This document shows, piece after piece, positions 1 through 10,438 of a stretch of 64,000 nt of DNA. The notes below the pieces were generated by a model. The model had not been told where the DNA came from. It did not search any database and saw nothing but the letters and a program-made list of their open reading frames with translations. The stretch is taken from the NCBI GenBank assembly GCA_035606175.1, contig DATNFW010000048.1, forward strand, positions 1 to 64,000. Reading direction: 5' to 3'. The position numbers and the translations under genes were made by a program. The DNA comes from JASHUC01 sp035606175. GTDB taxonomy: Bacteria; Pseudomonadota; Gammaproteobacteria; Steroidobacterales; Steroidobacteraceae. Position 1 is the stretch's first letter. Each line of letters starts with the position of its first letter.

Positions 1-87
1 CATCGGACAGGCGAGCGGCAGGTCCTCGGGCGTGACTTCGTACTGATTCTGCGCGTTCGGCTGCAGGAGCGGCTGAGTGGCGGCCAT
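1..87 (-). CDS. zf-CHCC zinc-finger domain protein, N-terminal fragment
   Basis: The 29 visible codons begin at an ATG (complement of 85-87) and run off the left edge of the window. The residues include YEVTPEDLPLACPM, which matches the start of the small zf-CHCC (PF10276) proteins, where a D-L-P-L-x-C-P-M segment supplies the first zinc ligand. In related gammaproteobacteria this roughly 60-70 residue protein is encoded between ilvE/waaF and glnE, so lying just downstream of glnE on the same strand fits. The zinc-binding remainder is outside the window, so the assignment rests on a short match and synteny. Its function is not known to me. Confidence 0.7.
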   Translation of the reverse strand, partial: MAATQPLLQPNAQNQYEVTPEDLPLACPM

Positions 88-124
88 GGCGGGCCGCATT
101 ATACCGATGCCCGGGCGAGACCGA

Positions 125-2974
125 TCATGCGCTGCCGCCGGTCGATCCGGCGCCGGCAGACATCACCTCTTTCCAGATGCCGCTCACCGCCTCGCGCTCC
201 GCGGGGAGCTCGGTCTCCGGGACGATCGCGGGGCGCCCCTCGAGCGACAGGTGGTGCGCCCGCGTGCGGTACGCCCGGTACGCCGCGGTGAGGGCATCGA
301 CCGTCGCCTGCGGCACGAGATTCGCGGAGGCGACCGACTCGAGTTGGCGGATCGTGTCGGAAAAGCGGGCGACCGGCGGATACTCCCGCGCCCACCTGAG
401 CGCCCAGTATTGGGCCAGGAATTCGATGTCGGCGATCCCGCCCGCATCCTGTTTGATGTCGAACTCGCCCGCTCCCGCCTTCGTGAGCTCACGCCGCATG
501 CGCTCGCGCATGGCGCGCACGTCCTCGCGGAGGGACTCCCGCCGTACGTGATGCTGGAGCACATCCATCCGCACGCGCTCGAACTCGGCTGCGAGCGGCG
601 CGGAGCCTGCGACCGCGCGCGCGTGCAGCAGAGCCTGATGCTCCCACGTCCAGGCCTCCTCCGCCTGATACCGCTCGAATGCCCGGATGCTCGTGACGAG
701 CAAGCCGCCCTTGCCGCTCGGGCGCAAGCGCACGTCGACCTCGTAGAGCCGGCCGGCCGCAGAGTGCACCGTGAGCAGATGCAGGATCCGCTGTGCGAGA
801 CGCACGAAGAACACTCCGTTGTCGATCGCGTGAGGAGCATCGGTCTCCTGATGCTCCCCCTCCGAATCGTGCAGGAAGACGAGATCGAGATCGGATGCAT
901 AGCCGAGCTCGAAGCCACCGAGCTTGCCGTAGCCCACGGCGCAAACGGTTACCGCCCGACGGCGCGCGCCCTCCCCGCACATCGGCGCGCCGTAGTGCGC
1001 CGTGATCTGCCGCCACCCGAGCGCCATCGCGGCCTCGACGATGAGCTCTGCGATGTCTGTCAATCGATCGCTCACCCGCATGACGGGTAGCCGCCCCGTG
1101 AGATCGGCCACCGCGACATGGAATGTCGCGGCCTGCTGGAAATGCCGCAGTGCTTCGACCTGCCGCTCCGGATCGTCTTGCGGGGCCTGCGCGAGGGCGA
1201 GGCGCAGCTCCTCGGCGAGCTCCGCCCGGCTCGCCTCGTGACGCAGCACACGCTCGTCGACCAGCTCATCGAGCAGCAACGGATAGGCGGCAATCTGACC
1301 GGCGAGAAAATCGCCGTGCGCGGCGAGCTCGATCAGGCGCTTGCGCGCCTCGCTGCTCTCGTTGAGCAGCGCGAAATACGCCGAGCGCGGACCGATCGCC
1401 TCGATCACGCGCAGCACGCGCTTCAAGACGGCGAGCGGTGCGCTGCCTGCGCCGATCCCCGCGACGAGCGTCGGAAGCAGAGCCTCGAGACGGCGCTGCC
1501 CGGTTTCATCGAGTTTGCGCGTGAGCGCGGAATCGCTGAGCTCCTCGAGCAGACGCGCGGCCTCGGTCGCATCCGCTGCGAAGCCGGCGGCGCGGAGCTC
1601 CTCGAGCAGCCGCGATCGGTCGGGCGCCGCGCCGTTCTCGAGCAGGGCGGCCAAAGCGGCCGGACGGGGCGCCGGCGAGCCACCCGCGAACACGACGGCT
1701 CGGAAATTTCTGGTGACGAGCAGGCGGTGCCGGTCGAGCCCGACGCGGAGCGCCGGCCACTCGGCTACGCCCATCGAACGAGCGATCCGTGCGCGCGCGC
1801 GCTCATCCCTCGGCAGGCGATGCGTCTGCTCGTCGGCGAGCATCTGCAGACGGTTCTCGAGCCGGCGCAGAAACTCGTATGCATCGCGCAGCTCCCGGGC
1901 AGTGCCCGCGGGCAGAAGCTTCTCGCGATCGAGCAGCGGCAGCGCCGCAAGAAGCGAAGTCGTCTGCAGGCGTGTGTCGCGGCCGCCGCGGATCAGCTGC
2001 AACGCCTGCACGACGAACTCGATCTCCCGGATCCCGCCGGGGCCGAGCTTCACGTCATCGGCGAGCTCGCGGCGCTCGACCTCGCGCTCGATCCGGCCCT
2101 TCATCTCGCGCAGGCTCTCGAACACTCCATAGTCCAGATAGCGGCGGTAAACGAAGGGCCGCACGGCCGAGGCGTAGAGCTCCGCGTAGCGCTCCGCTCC
2201 GGTGATCGGACGTGCCTTGATCCAGGCGTAGCGTTCCCAGTCGCGGCCGTGGCGCTGCAGGTAGTCCTCGAACGAGGCGAAGCTCGCGGCAAGCGGGCCG
2301 CTCTCCCCGAAGGGGCGGAGGCGCATGTCGACGCGGAAGACGAACCCATCCTCCGTGCGCGCTCCGAGCAGCCGGATCAACATCTGCCCGAGCCGCGTGA
2401 AGAACTCCTCGTTGGCGATGGGATGTGCCGAGGTCTCGCCGGACTGCGGACCGTCGGTGTCGCCGTGCTCCGGAAAGAGGAAGACGAGGTCGACGTCGGA
2501 GGAGAAGTTGAGCTCGCGGCCGCCGAGCTTGCCCATCGCGACGACCGTGAGCGGCTGAGCGACGCCGCCCTGCGAGCGCGGCTCGCCATGGATGGCGACG
2601 AGCCGCGCGCGCGCCCAGCGGTACGCCGTATCGATCGCTTCATCGGCAAAGGCGGACAGCTCCGCGAGCGTCTCGGCGAGCGTCGCCCAACCGGCGAGAT
2701 CGCGATATGCGATGCGCACCATCTCGCGCCGGCGCCACCGCCGCAAACGCGCCATGAAGAGCGCTTCCTCGGCGGGCTCGCCCGGCGAGGCCCGCGGCGC
2801 CCGCGCGCGGAGCAGATCTCCGCTTTCGATCAGCTCATCGAGCAGCGCCGGCTCGCACGCGAAAGCCTGCTCGACGAAGTCGCTCGCTTCGAGGACGCGC
2901 TCGAGCGACTCCCGAACCGAGGCCGGAGTTTCTATGCGACGTTCGCCCGGGCGAGGCGCATCAATTTCCGACAT
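125..2974 (-). CDS. glnE: Bifunctional glutamine synthetase adenylyltransferase/adenylyl-removing enzyme GlnE
   Basis: GlnE adds AMP to, and removes it from, glutamine synthetase in response to PII/glutamine, tuning cytoplasmic nitrogen assimilation. The 949-residue length fits the family (about 945). Two nucleotidyltransferase domains are visible: an N-terminal one with MGKLGGRELNFSSDVDLVF near residue 147, and a C-terminal one with GYGKLGGFELGYASDLDLVF near residue 680. Both keep the G-x-G-K-L-G-G and D-x-D signatures. An open frame extends upstream, but the ATG at 2974 opens the conserved N-terminus and the longer start would run deep into the next gene. The start overlaps the upstream secreted-protein gene by 14 bp, implying co-transcription. 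Confidence 0.97.
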   Translation of the reverse strand: MSEIDAPRPGERRIETPASVRESLERVLEASDFVEQAFACEPALLDELIESGDLLRARAPRASPGEPAEEALFMARLRRWRRREMVRIAYRDLAGWATLAETLAELSAFADEAIDTAYRWARARLVAIHGEPRSQGGVAQPLTVVAMGKLGGRELNFSSDVDLVFLFPEHGDTDGPQSGETSAHPIANEEFFTRLGQMLIRLLGARTEDGFVFRVDMRLRPFGESGPLAASFASFEDYLQRHGRDWERYAWIKARPITGAERYAELYASAVRPFVYRRYLDYGVFESLREMKGRIEREVERRELADDVKLGPGGIREIEFVVQALQLIRGGRDTRLQTTSLLAALPLLDREKLLPAGTARELRDAYEFLRRLENRLQMLADEQTHRLPRDERARARIARSMGVAEWPALRVGLDRHRLLVTRNFRAVVFAGGSPAPRPAALAALLENGAAPDRSRLLEELRAAGFAADATEAARLLEELSDSALTRKLDETGQRRLEALLPTLVAGIGAGSAPLAVLKRVLRVIEAIGPRSAYFALLNESSEARKRLIELAAHGDFLAGQIAAYPLLLDELVDERVLRHEASRAELAEELRLALAQAPQDDPERQVEALRHFQQAATFHVAVADLTGRLPVMRVSDRLTDIAELIVEAAMALGWRQITAHYGAPMCGEGARRRAVTVCAVGYGKLGGFELGYASDLDLVFLHDSEGEHQETDAPHAIDNGVFFVRLAQRILHLLTVHSAAGRLYEVDVRLRPSGKGGLLVTSIRAFERYQAEEAWTWEHQALLHARAVAGSAPLAAEFERVRMDVLQHHVRRESLREDVRAMRERMRRELTKAGAGEFDIKQDAGGIADIEFLAQYWALRWAREYPPVARFSDTIRQLESVASANLVPQATVDALTAAYRAYRTRAHHLSLEGRPAIVPETELPAEREAVSGIWKEVMSAGAGSTGGSA

Positions 2975-3812
2975 TCCCACCGAGGTCGTGGAAGGCGGCC
3001 GTGTCGTTGCGGCGGATGAGGCCTTTGAACACCGAAGAGCGGGCGTACACCTGGGCGCCATCGGAGGCGTCGACGGCTCCCCCGCTCCCCTCGATGACGC
3101 TGTTGTCGATGTGAACGCTCGCCCCGCGAGCGGCAATGCCGATGCCGTGCGCCGTGATGGAGCTGTTCGTGATGTGAAGCTCGCAGCCCCTCTCGACGCT
3201 TACCGCGTTCCCATCGAATGCGAGATTGCGGTTGTCGATGTGCAGCAGCCGCGCCCCCTGGCAGATCAGGGGCTCGTGCCGATGCTCGACCGGGAGGTTT
3301 CGCGCAGCCCCTGCATCCGTCGAGCTCTCGGATTCAGCGGCGGAGCCGACAGCACCGCCGCCGCCGGCTGCAGCGCTCGAGGGACTCACTCTCGTAATGC
3401 TGTAGCCCGGGCCCGATGCAACTACGCGCCCGCCTCGCGACCCGGCGGAAGTGGAATCGCGCACGACCGAACGGTGCGCAGGGCTCGAGCCGAGATCGGG
3501 CGGGGCGCCGATCACATCGTCGGCCCGGACCTTGCGCAGCTCGCCTGTCCCCTTCATACGCACGGTGATCGTGCCGTCGGCGCGGTCGGTGGACACGACC
3601 TCGAGCGCCTCGTTTCGCGCGAGGGCATCGCGGGCCCAGTCGAGCTCTGCGGTGCTCGATGCGTCGTCGGCCGTCTGAGTCTCCGCGGCCAGAGCTGCCG
3701 GCGAGACGGCAGTAACGAGAGCGAGGCTCGCAACGCTCGCGGCGCTGAGGCACAGGACGAACAGTGTGGCCGCCGATCTGCCGGGCGGCCTTGCGGACTT
3801 GAATGGGGTCAT
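2961..3812 (-). CDS. Secreted beta-helix-like protein of unknown function
   Basis: This 283-residue protein is not assigned to a named family. From the ATG at 3812 it has a basic N-terminus, a hydrophobic stretch (LFVLCLSAASVASLALV) and an A-x-A cleavage site near residue 43, a typical Sec signal peptide. A low-complexity middle (Ser/Ala/Gly) follows. The last 90 residues or so show short periodic strands (LLHIDNRNLAFDGNAV, ELHITNSSITAHGIGI, SVHIDNSVIEGSGGAV, QVYARSSVFKGL), the rung pattern of a right-handed parallel beta-helix as in pectin-lyase-fold proteins. No catalytic residues are recognisable. Its 3' end overlaps the glnE start by 14 bp, so the two are probably co-transcribed although no functional link is evident. 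Confidence 0.75.
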   Translation of the reverse strand: MTPFKSARPPGRSAATLFVLCLSAASVASLALVTAVSPAALAAETQTADDASSTAELDWARDALARNEALEVVSTDRADGTITVRMKGTGELRKVRADDVIGAPPDLGSSPAHRSVVRDSTSAGSRGGRVVASGPGYSITRVSPSSAAAGGGGAVGSAAESESSTDAGAARNLPVEHRHEPLICQGARLLHIDNRNLAFDGNAVSVERGCELHITNSSITAHGIGIAARGASVHIDNSVIEGSGGAVDASDGAQVYARSSVFKGLIRRNDTAAFHDLGGNVGN

Positions 3813-3873
3813 GGTGTGTCCCCGCGCAATCGAAGCTCCCCAGAACATTACCCCAAATTCCGACTCGAGCCTG

Positions 3874-3903
3874 AAAAAAAAGACCCCGCTGTGAAGCGGG
3901 GTC
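3874..3903 (-). terminator. Intrinsic terminator of the groES-groEL operon
   Basis: GACCCCGCT (3882-3890) and AGCGGGGTC (3895-3903) form a perfect 9-bp stem with a 4-nt loop. On the minus strand the stem is followed by eight T residues (complement of 3874-3881). It lies 185 bp downstream of the groEL stop, with no convincing gene between, and just upstream of the secreted-protein gene. Confidence 0.92.
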
Positions 3904-4087
3904 CAAGGTATTGCGCGGATTAGGGGGTCTTGTCCGCGGCTTTCCGGCCGCTCCGCGCTGGCGCGCGACGAGCGACCGTAACTGTCGAGCTGGTAGACCC
4001 GTCGCAGCGGCGCGAGTTCCCTCGCATCCGCCGCGAGCGGATCGTTCCAGGGCCAAGAGCGCTGCGACGCGCTCCCGGCGGGGCACT

Positions 4088-5722
<1,635 letters not shown>

Positions 5723-5771
5723 GATCTATCACCTTCTGTAGGAATCCTGGGGATAATTTCGGGGAAATTGC

Positions 5772-6065
5772 TTACTTCCCTTCGATTACGCCCATCAGAT
5801 CCTCCTCGCGCATGACCAGTAGCTCTTCGCCTTCGACCTTGACCTCGGTCCCGCTGTACTTGCCGAAGAGAACCTTGTCCCCGACCTTCACGTCCGGGGC
5901 GCGAACGCTACCGTCTTCGAGAATCTTGCCTTTGCCGACCGCGACGACCTTCCCCTGGACCGGCTTTTCCGCCGCCGTGTCGGGAATCACGATGCCGCCT
6001 GGCGAGGTACGCTCCTCGTCCAGGCGCTTCACGATGACGCGGTCATGAAGAGGACGAATCTTCAT
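5772..6065 (-). CDS. groES: Co-chaperonin GroES (10 kDa)
   Basis: The 97-residue protein starting MKIRPLHDRVIVKR is a full-length GroES, the heptameric lid of the GroEL chamber. It contains the mobile-loop region around SPGGIVIPDTAAEKP (about residues 21-35) and the GDKVLFGKYSGTEV core strand. The frame continues upstream, but the ATG at 6065 gives the exact family N-terminus. It is the first gene of the groES-groEL operon and its leader holds the promoter and operator. Confidence 0.99.
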   Translation of the reverse strand: MKIRPLHDRVIVKRLDEERTSPGGIVIPDTAAEKPVQGKVVAVGKGKILEDGSVRAPDVKVGDKVLFGKYSGTEVKVEGEELLVMREEDLMGVIEGK

Positions 6066-6127
6066 GTGGACGCTCCTTGAAGCTGTAAAGTTAAGTAATG
6101 TTGATTGGATGCTTCGGAGGCAGGGTG

Positions 6128-6154
6128 TTAGCACTCTCCCCCGGTGGCTGCTAA
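6128..6154. promoter_or_regulatory. CIRCE-type operator (predicted HrcA site)
   Basis: TTAGCACTC (6128-6136), a 9-nt spacer and GGCTGCTAA (6146-6154) match the CIRCE inverted repeat TTAGCACTC-N9-GAGTGCTAA at 16 of 18 arm positions with exact spacing. It lies 63 bp upstream of groES and overlaps the expected transcription start of the promoter at 6154-6181. That is the usual place for HrcA repression of heat-shock chaperonins. No hrcA gene is in the window. Confidence 0.88.
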
Positions 6155-6181
6155 TGATAGGCGGGGCCGCTTCGATTTCAA
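6154..6181 (-). promoter_or_regulatory. Predicted sigma-70-type promoter of groES-groEL
   Basis: On the minus strand TTGAAA (complement of 6176-6181) and TATCAT (complement of 6154-6159) are separated by 16 bp, a good match to TTGACA/TATAAT. The first base of the -10 region abuts the CIRCE-type operator, so a bound repressor would cover the start site. The -35 region (CTTGAAA) also resembles a sigma-32 element, but the downstream match to CCCCAT is weaker. Confidence 0.7.
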
Positions 6182-6203
6182 GTCCGGAGGCATGATTTTT
6201 TTT

Positions 6204-6602
6204 ATGACTACCGAGGCACAGGCAGGGCTCGTTGAGCTCGCCGGACGGCAGCCGGGCGCGGATTGCGGCTCGGCGGGCGCGCTCGTCGTCCTCTGTGCCT
6301 GCCCGGACGAGCCCATCGCCGAGCGCATCGCGCGGGAGCTCGTCGAGGCGCGCCTCGCCGCCTGTGTGAACCGCCTCCCGGGGGTGCGGTCCATTTATCG
6401 CTGGAGAGGCGTGCTGCAGGACGAACCGGAAGTGCTTCTCGCCATCAAAACCGTCAGGTCCCGGTACGAGGAGCTTGAAATGCGGCTCAAGGCACTTCAT
6501 CCCTATGAAGTCCCTGAGATTATTGCGCTTCCCGTCCAGGCCGGCGCGGCACCCTACCTCGCCTGGCTCGCGGAGGAGACGAGGAGCTTGCCCGACCCAT
6601 GA
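6204..6602 (+). CDS. cutA: Divalent-cation tolerance protein CutA
   Basis: CutA is a small trimeric PII-like protein implicated in copper/divalent-cation tolerance; its molecular role is unsettled. The product (132 residues from the ATG at 6204) has the family core: ERIARELVEARLAACVN, then YRWRG and HPYEVPEIIALP, including the conserved Cys in AACVN. A second in-frame ATG at 6192 follows GGAGG too closely, whereas 6204 lies 13 nt after it, so 6204 is preferred with some doubt. The stop overlaps the dsbD start (ATGA), the common cutA-dsbD coupling in proteobacteria. It is divergent from groES. Confidence 0.93.
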   Translation: MTTEAQAGLVELAGRQPGADCGSAGALVVLCACPDEPIAERIARELVEARLAACVNRLPGVRSIYRWRGVLQDEPEVLLAIKTVRSRYEELEMRLKALHPYEVPEIIALPVQAGAAPYLAWLAEETRSLPDP

Positions 6603-8632
6603 ACGCCCTCCGACACGCGGAGCTCGGCATGAGAGCTTTCGTACGCCTTTGCGCGCTGCTTGTGCTTCCCCTGGCCGGCGCTGCGACCGTCTTACCGACC
6701 CAGGCTGGCGCGCTGGATCAGATTCTGGGGCGTGTCCAGTCGAACGCCCGACAGTTCCTGCCGGCCGATCAGGTATTCCGGCTGTTCGCCGAGCCGGTGG
6801 ATGCCCACCACATCCGTCTCAGCTGGGAGATCGCGCCGGGATATTACCTGTACCGCGACACGCTGAAGGCCACCACCTCGAGCGGGGCCGCGAAGGTCGG
6901 ACCGCTCGATCTGCCGGCAGGCCGAAGCAAGACGGATGACCTGGGTACTCACCAGGTCTTTCGCAATCAGGTCGTTGCGCTGCTTCCCGTCGAGCGTGCC
7001 TCGGCGAGTGCCCCACTTACGGTACCGATACAGGTGACGTATCGGGGCTGCGCGGATGCCGGCCTGTGCTATCCGCCGATCACGAAGCTTCTGCCGATCT
7101 CGCTGCCGGCGCTCGGTGGCGGCGCCGGCGACACCGGCGGCCCCGGCAGCGCGGTACCGAATGCCGGTGCGCCCTCCGCCGCCCTCTCCTCCGCGGCGCT
7201 CGGGTCCTCCGCCGGATCCGCGGCTGTCGCATCCGCCTCGAGCGGGTCGAGCGCCGAGCCGTTCGTCTCCGAGCAGGATCGTTACGCCTCGGTCGTCCGC
7301 AGCAGCAGTCTCGCGGGCATCATCGCCTTCTTCTATCTCGCCGGGCTCGTGCTTGCGTTCACGCCGTGCGTGCTGCCGATGGTGCCGATCGTCTCGGGCA
7401 TCATCGCGGGCGGCGCAGACCGTGAAAGCCGCAATTGGATGCGGGGATTCAGCCTGTCGTTCGTCTACGTGATCGGCATGGCGCTCACCTACACCGCGGC
7501 AGGCATTGCAGTCGCCGCGGGCGGGCAGCACGTCCAGGCGGCATTCCAACAGCCGTGGATCATCGCGGCTTTCGCCGGGTTGTTCGTGGCACTCGCCCTC
7601 TCGATGTTCGGGGTGTTCACGTTGCAGATGCCCGCCGCCATTCAAACGCGCATCGCCGGTCTCAGCGGCCGTCAAAGCGCGGGTACGTTCGGCGGCGTGT
7701 TCGCGATGGGTGCGCTCTCGGCACTCATCGTCACGACGTGCGTGGCACCCGCGCTCGTCGGCGCCCTCGTCGTCATCGGCCAGAGCGGGGATATTTTCCG
7801 TGGAGGCGTCGCGTTGTTTGCAATGGGGATCGGGATGGGAACCCCACTCCTTGCGGTCGGCGCATCCGCCGGGAAGCTCTTGCCGAAGGCGGGCGCGTGG
7901 ATGGATATCGTCAAGCGACTGTTCGGGGCGCTGATGCTCGCCGTCGCGGCCTGGATGCTCGCCCGCATCGTGCCTGCGCGCTTTGCTCTGTTGTTGTGGG
8001 CCGTGCCAGCGGCGGCGGCGGCCGGCGTGCTGTGGAGCGGCGCGTCGGCGCTGCGAGGCGGGCGGGGCGGGCGCGCTGCGCTGCGCTTCGCCGGCTCGCT
8101 CGCGGGCGTGTATGCGCTTGTGCTCATCGCCGGCGTCGCGCTCGGCGCGACGGACCCCCTCGCTCCGTGGTCCGCCCTGGGCGGGTCACGGCAGGAGCCG
8201 ACGTTTCGCTCGATCAAATCGGTCGCCGACCTCGATCGAGCAGTCGCCGCGGCGCACGAGGACGGGCGGCCGGTGATGCTCGATTTCTATGCCGACTGGT
8301 GCGTCTCCTGCAAAGAGATGGAGAAATACACCTTCACGGACCCCTCCGTGCAGGCAGCTCTCGGCCACGCGATCCTGTTGCGCGCGGACGTGACGCGCAA
8401 CGATGCCGACGATCAGGCCCTGCTCGGGCACTTCGGCATCTACGGGCCGCCGACGATCGCCTTCTACGGCGCCGACGGCGCCGAGCGCCGCGGCTATCGC
8501 GTCGTCGGCTACATGAAGGCGAGCGATTTCGCCTCCGTCGTGCGTCTGGCGTTCAGAGCGGCGACGACAACCGCAGCCGTGCGGAATGCGGCGGGAATCA
8601 CGGCGGGTCCGATCGGAGCGACGGCTCGATGA
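6599..8632 (+). CDS. dsbD: Thiol:disulfide interchange protein DsbD
   Basis: DsbD carries electrons from cytoplasmic thioredoxin across the inner membrane to periplasmic DsbC/CcmG-type partners. The 677-residue protein has a signal peptide, an N-terminal periplasmic domain with the YRGCADAGLCYPP cysteine pair (near residues 151-157), and a central polytopic domain from about residue 240. That domain contains the two membrane cysteines in FTPCVLPMVP and VTTCVAPALVG. A C-terminal thioredoxin domain has the CVSC active site near residue 567. An Ala/Gly/Ser-rich linker separates the first two domains. It overlaps cutA and the next gene by 4 bp each, forming a redox operon. Confidence 0.97.
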   Translation: MNALRHAELGMRAFVRLCALLVLPLAGAATVLPTQAGALDQILGRVQSNARQFLPADQVFRLFAEPVDAHHIRLSWEIAPGYYLYRDTLKATTSSGAAKVGPLDLPAGRSKTDDLGTHQVFRNQVVALLPVERASASAPLTVPIQVTYRGCADAGLCYPPITKLLPISLPALGGGAGDTGGPGSAVPNAGAPSAALSSAALGSSAGSAAVASASSGSSAEPFVSEQDRYASVVRSSSLAGIIAFFYLAGLVLAFTPCVLPMVPIVSGIIAGGADRESRNWMRGFSLSFVYVIGMALTYTAAGIAVAAGGQHVQAAFQQPWIIAAFAGLFVALALSMFGVFTLQMPAAIQTRIAGLSGRQSAGTFGGVFAMGALSALIVTTCVAPALVGALVVIGQSGDIFRGGVALFAMGIGMGTPLLAVGASAGKLLPKAGAWMDIVKRLFGALMLAVAAWMLARIVPARFALLLWAVPAAAAAGVLWSGASALRGGRGGRAALRFAGSLAGVYALVLIAGVALGATDPLAPWSALGGSRQEPTFRSIKSVADLDRAVAAAHEDGRPVMLDFYADWCVSCKEMEKYTFTDPSVQAALGHAILLRADVTRNDADDQALLGHFGIYGPPTIAFYGADGAERRGYRVVGYMKASDFASVVRLAFRAATTTAAVRNAAGITAGPIGATAR

Positions 8633-9378
8633 CAGGATCGCGGGTCGCCGTAGCAGTGCTGCTGGTCGCAGCCGCCGGTCCTGCAGGATTCTTCGCCTAC
8701 CGATTCCTCGTCTCGAAGCATCTGATCGCGCCGCCCGCGGCGGGCGCGGATGCGGCGCTTGCCGTCTCCACACCCGCAGGGCGCACGACCGCGGGCTCCG
8801 CAGACGCAACGGCGGCCGGTGCACTCGCGAGCACCGCCGCGAGCTCCGCACCTCTCGAGCTCCCGGACATCACGCTTCCCGACGCGATGGGGAAGCAGCG
8901 CCGGCTGTCCTCCTGGCGCGGTCACCCTCTGATCGTCAATTTCTGGGCGACCTGGTGCGAGCCCTGCCGCCGCGAGATCCCGCTGCTCGAGTCTCTGCGG
9001 CGGCAGGCCGCGGATCATCTCGAGGTGGTCGGCATCGCAGTCGATGATCGCGAGCCGGTGCTCCGATACATGCGGCAGATGTCGATCGACTACCCCGTGC
9101 TCATCGGGGGGACGGACGGGGGCACGGCAGCGATCCAGGCGTTCGGGATGCAGGCTGTGTTGCCGTTCTCCGTGTTCGCGGACGTGCGCGGCCGGATCGT
9201 CGCCGCGAAAGTCGGCGAGCTGCACCCGGACGACGCACGGCTCATTCTCGCGCGACTCGCGGACGTGGATGCAGGGCGCGTACCTCTCGAGAAAGCGCGC
9301 GAGGAAGTCTCCTCGGGGCTCGCAGCGCTTGCGGCGGCGCGCGCGCGGGCAGAACAAACCCCGACCGCCGCACACTAG
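8629..9378 (+). CDS. Membrane-anchored TlpA/ResA-like thioredoxin
   Basis: This 249-residue protein has one N-terminal transmembrane helix (about residues 6-25), an Ala-rich linker and a periplasmic thioredoxin fold of the TlpA/ResA/DsbE type. The redox motif WATWCEPCRRE places the cysteines at 110 and 113. The family reduces periplasmic disulfides, for example during cytochrome c maturation. The ATG lies in an ATGA overlap with the dsbD stop, so it is probably a direct client of the DsbD electron relay. The C-terminal 30 residues are Ala/Arg/Glu-rich and look helical. The exact substrate cannot be told from sequence. Confidence 0.9.
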   Translation: MTGSRVAVAVLLVAAAGPAGFFAYRFLVSKHLIAPPAAGADAALAVSTPAGRTTAGSADATAAGALASTAASSAPLELPDITLPDAMGKQRRLSSWRGHPLIVNFWATWCEPCRREIPLLESLRRQAADHLEVVGIAVDDREPVLRYMRQMSIDYPVLIGGTDGGTAAIQAFGMQAVLPFSVFADVRGRIVAAKVGELHPDDARLILARLADVDAGRVPLEKAREEVSSGLAALAAARARAEQTPTAAH

Positions 9379-9423
9379 GCAACGTATCCAAACGGCGTCG
9401 AAATAGGTTAGATTCCGCCCGAT

Positions 9424-9873
9424 ATGGCGCGGATCCTGCTGCTCAACGGCCCGAACTTGAATCTCCTGGGCACCCGAGAGCCTGAGCTGTACGGCGGGGA
9501 AACCCTGGCGAGCATCGAGCAGCGGGCCGCCGCGGTCGCGGCGGAAGCGGGGCACGAGCTCGTCGCGTTCCAGAGCAACGCGGAACATCAGCTCATCGAG
9601 CGCGTGCACGCCGCCCCCGGCGAGGGCATTGCCTTCCTGATCGTCAACCCGGGCGGGCTCACGCACACGAGCGTTGCGTTGCGGGATGCGATTCTCGCAG
9701 TCCGGCTGCCCCTGATCGAAGTGCACGTCACGAACGTTCACGCCCGGGAGCCGTTTCGCCACCGCTCCTATTTCTCGGACATCGCAGCGGGCGCCATCGT
9801 CGGTCTCGGCCCGTTCGGTTACGAGCTCGCGGTGCGCGCGGCCGCACGACTGCTCGCGTCTGCTGCGTCCTAA
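9424..9873 (+). CDS. aroQ: Type II 3-dehydroquinate dehydratase
   Basis: This enzyme converts 3-dehydroquinate to 3-dehydroshikimate in the shikimate pathway. The 149-residue length and the motif NGPNLNLLGTREPELYG (residues 8-24, with the catalytic Arg and Tyr) identify the small dodecameric type II enzyme. NPGGLTHTSVALRDA and EVHVTNVHAREPFRHRS, with the catalytic His, are intact. It stands 66 bp upstream of accB, the aroQ-accB-accC order usual in gammaproteobacteria. I see no strong promoter hexamers in the 45-bp gap before it. Confidence 0.98.
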   Translation: MARILLLNGPNLNLLGTREPELYGGETLASIEQRAAAVAAEAGHELVAFQSNAEHQLIERVHAAPGEGIAFLIVNPGGLTHTSVALRDAILAVRLPLIEVHVTNVHAREPFRHRSYFSDIAAGAIVGLGPFGYELAVRAAARLLASAAS

Positions 9874-9939
9874 AGCGCCGCGGACCCGAGCCCGGTACAC
9901 ACGAAGAACTCGGACATCCTCGAGGGGAGCGCTCCCGGC

Positions 9940-10431
9940 ATGGACATTCGGAAGGTAAAGAAGCTGATCGAGCTGCTGGAGGAATCCGGCATCGCGGAAA
10001 TCGAGATCAAGGAGGGAGAGGAGGCGGTCCGCATCAGCCGGCTGCCGACGGGCGGCGCGACGATGCAGCTGCATCCCCTGGCTGCCTACGGGCCGGCCGC
10101 CTATGCGCCCGGGGCAGCGGTGGGCGCTGCGGGTACCGCGGCGGGCGGCCAGGCGACAAGCGCGGCGCCCCGCGAGGAGCCGAGGCCCCGCCCCAACGAG
10201 CATGTCGTGACCGCCCCGATGGTCGGCACGTTCTACGCCGCATCGACCCCGGGGGCGAAGCCCTTCGTCGAGATCGGCGATGAGGTGAAGGTGGGCCAGG
10301 TGCTCTGCATCATCGAGGCGATGAAGATGATGAATCAGATCGAGGCCGACAAAGCCGGGCGCATCACCTCGATCATGGCGAAGAACGGGGATCCGGTCGA
10401 ATTCGGCCAGCCTCTGTTCGTCATCGAATAA
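9940..10431 (+). CDS. accB: Biotin carboxyl carrier protein of acetyl-CoA carboxylase
   Basis: AccB carries biotin between the carboxylase and carboxyltransferase halves of acetyl-CoA carboxylase, the first step of fatty-acid synthesis. The 163-residue protein has the conserved N-terminal helix (MDIRKVKKLIELLEESG), an Ala/Gly/Pro-rich flexible linker (about 45-85) and a C-terminal biotinyl domain. The biotinylation motif EAMKMMN places the modified lysine at residue 129. It is followed 7 bp later by accC. Confidence 0.99.
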   Translation: MDIRKVKKLIELLEESGIAEIEIKEGEEAVRISRLPTGGATMQLHPLAAYGPAAYAPGAAVGAAGTAAGGQATSAAPREEPRPRPNEHVVTAPMVGTFYAASTPGAKPFVEIGDEVKVGQVLCIIEAMKMMNQIEADKAGRITSIMAKNGDPVEFGQPLFVIE

Positions 10432-10438
10432 TCCCGCG

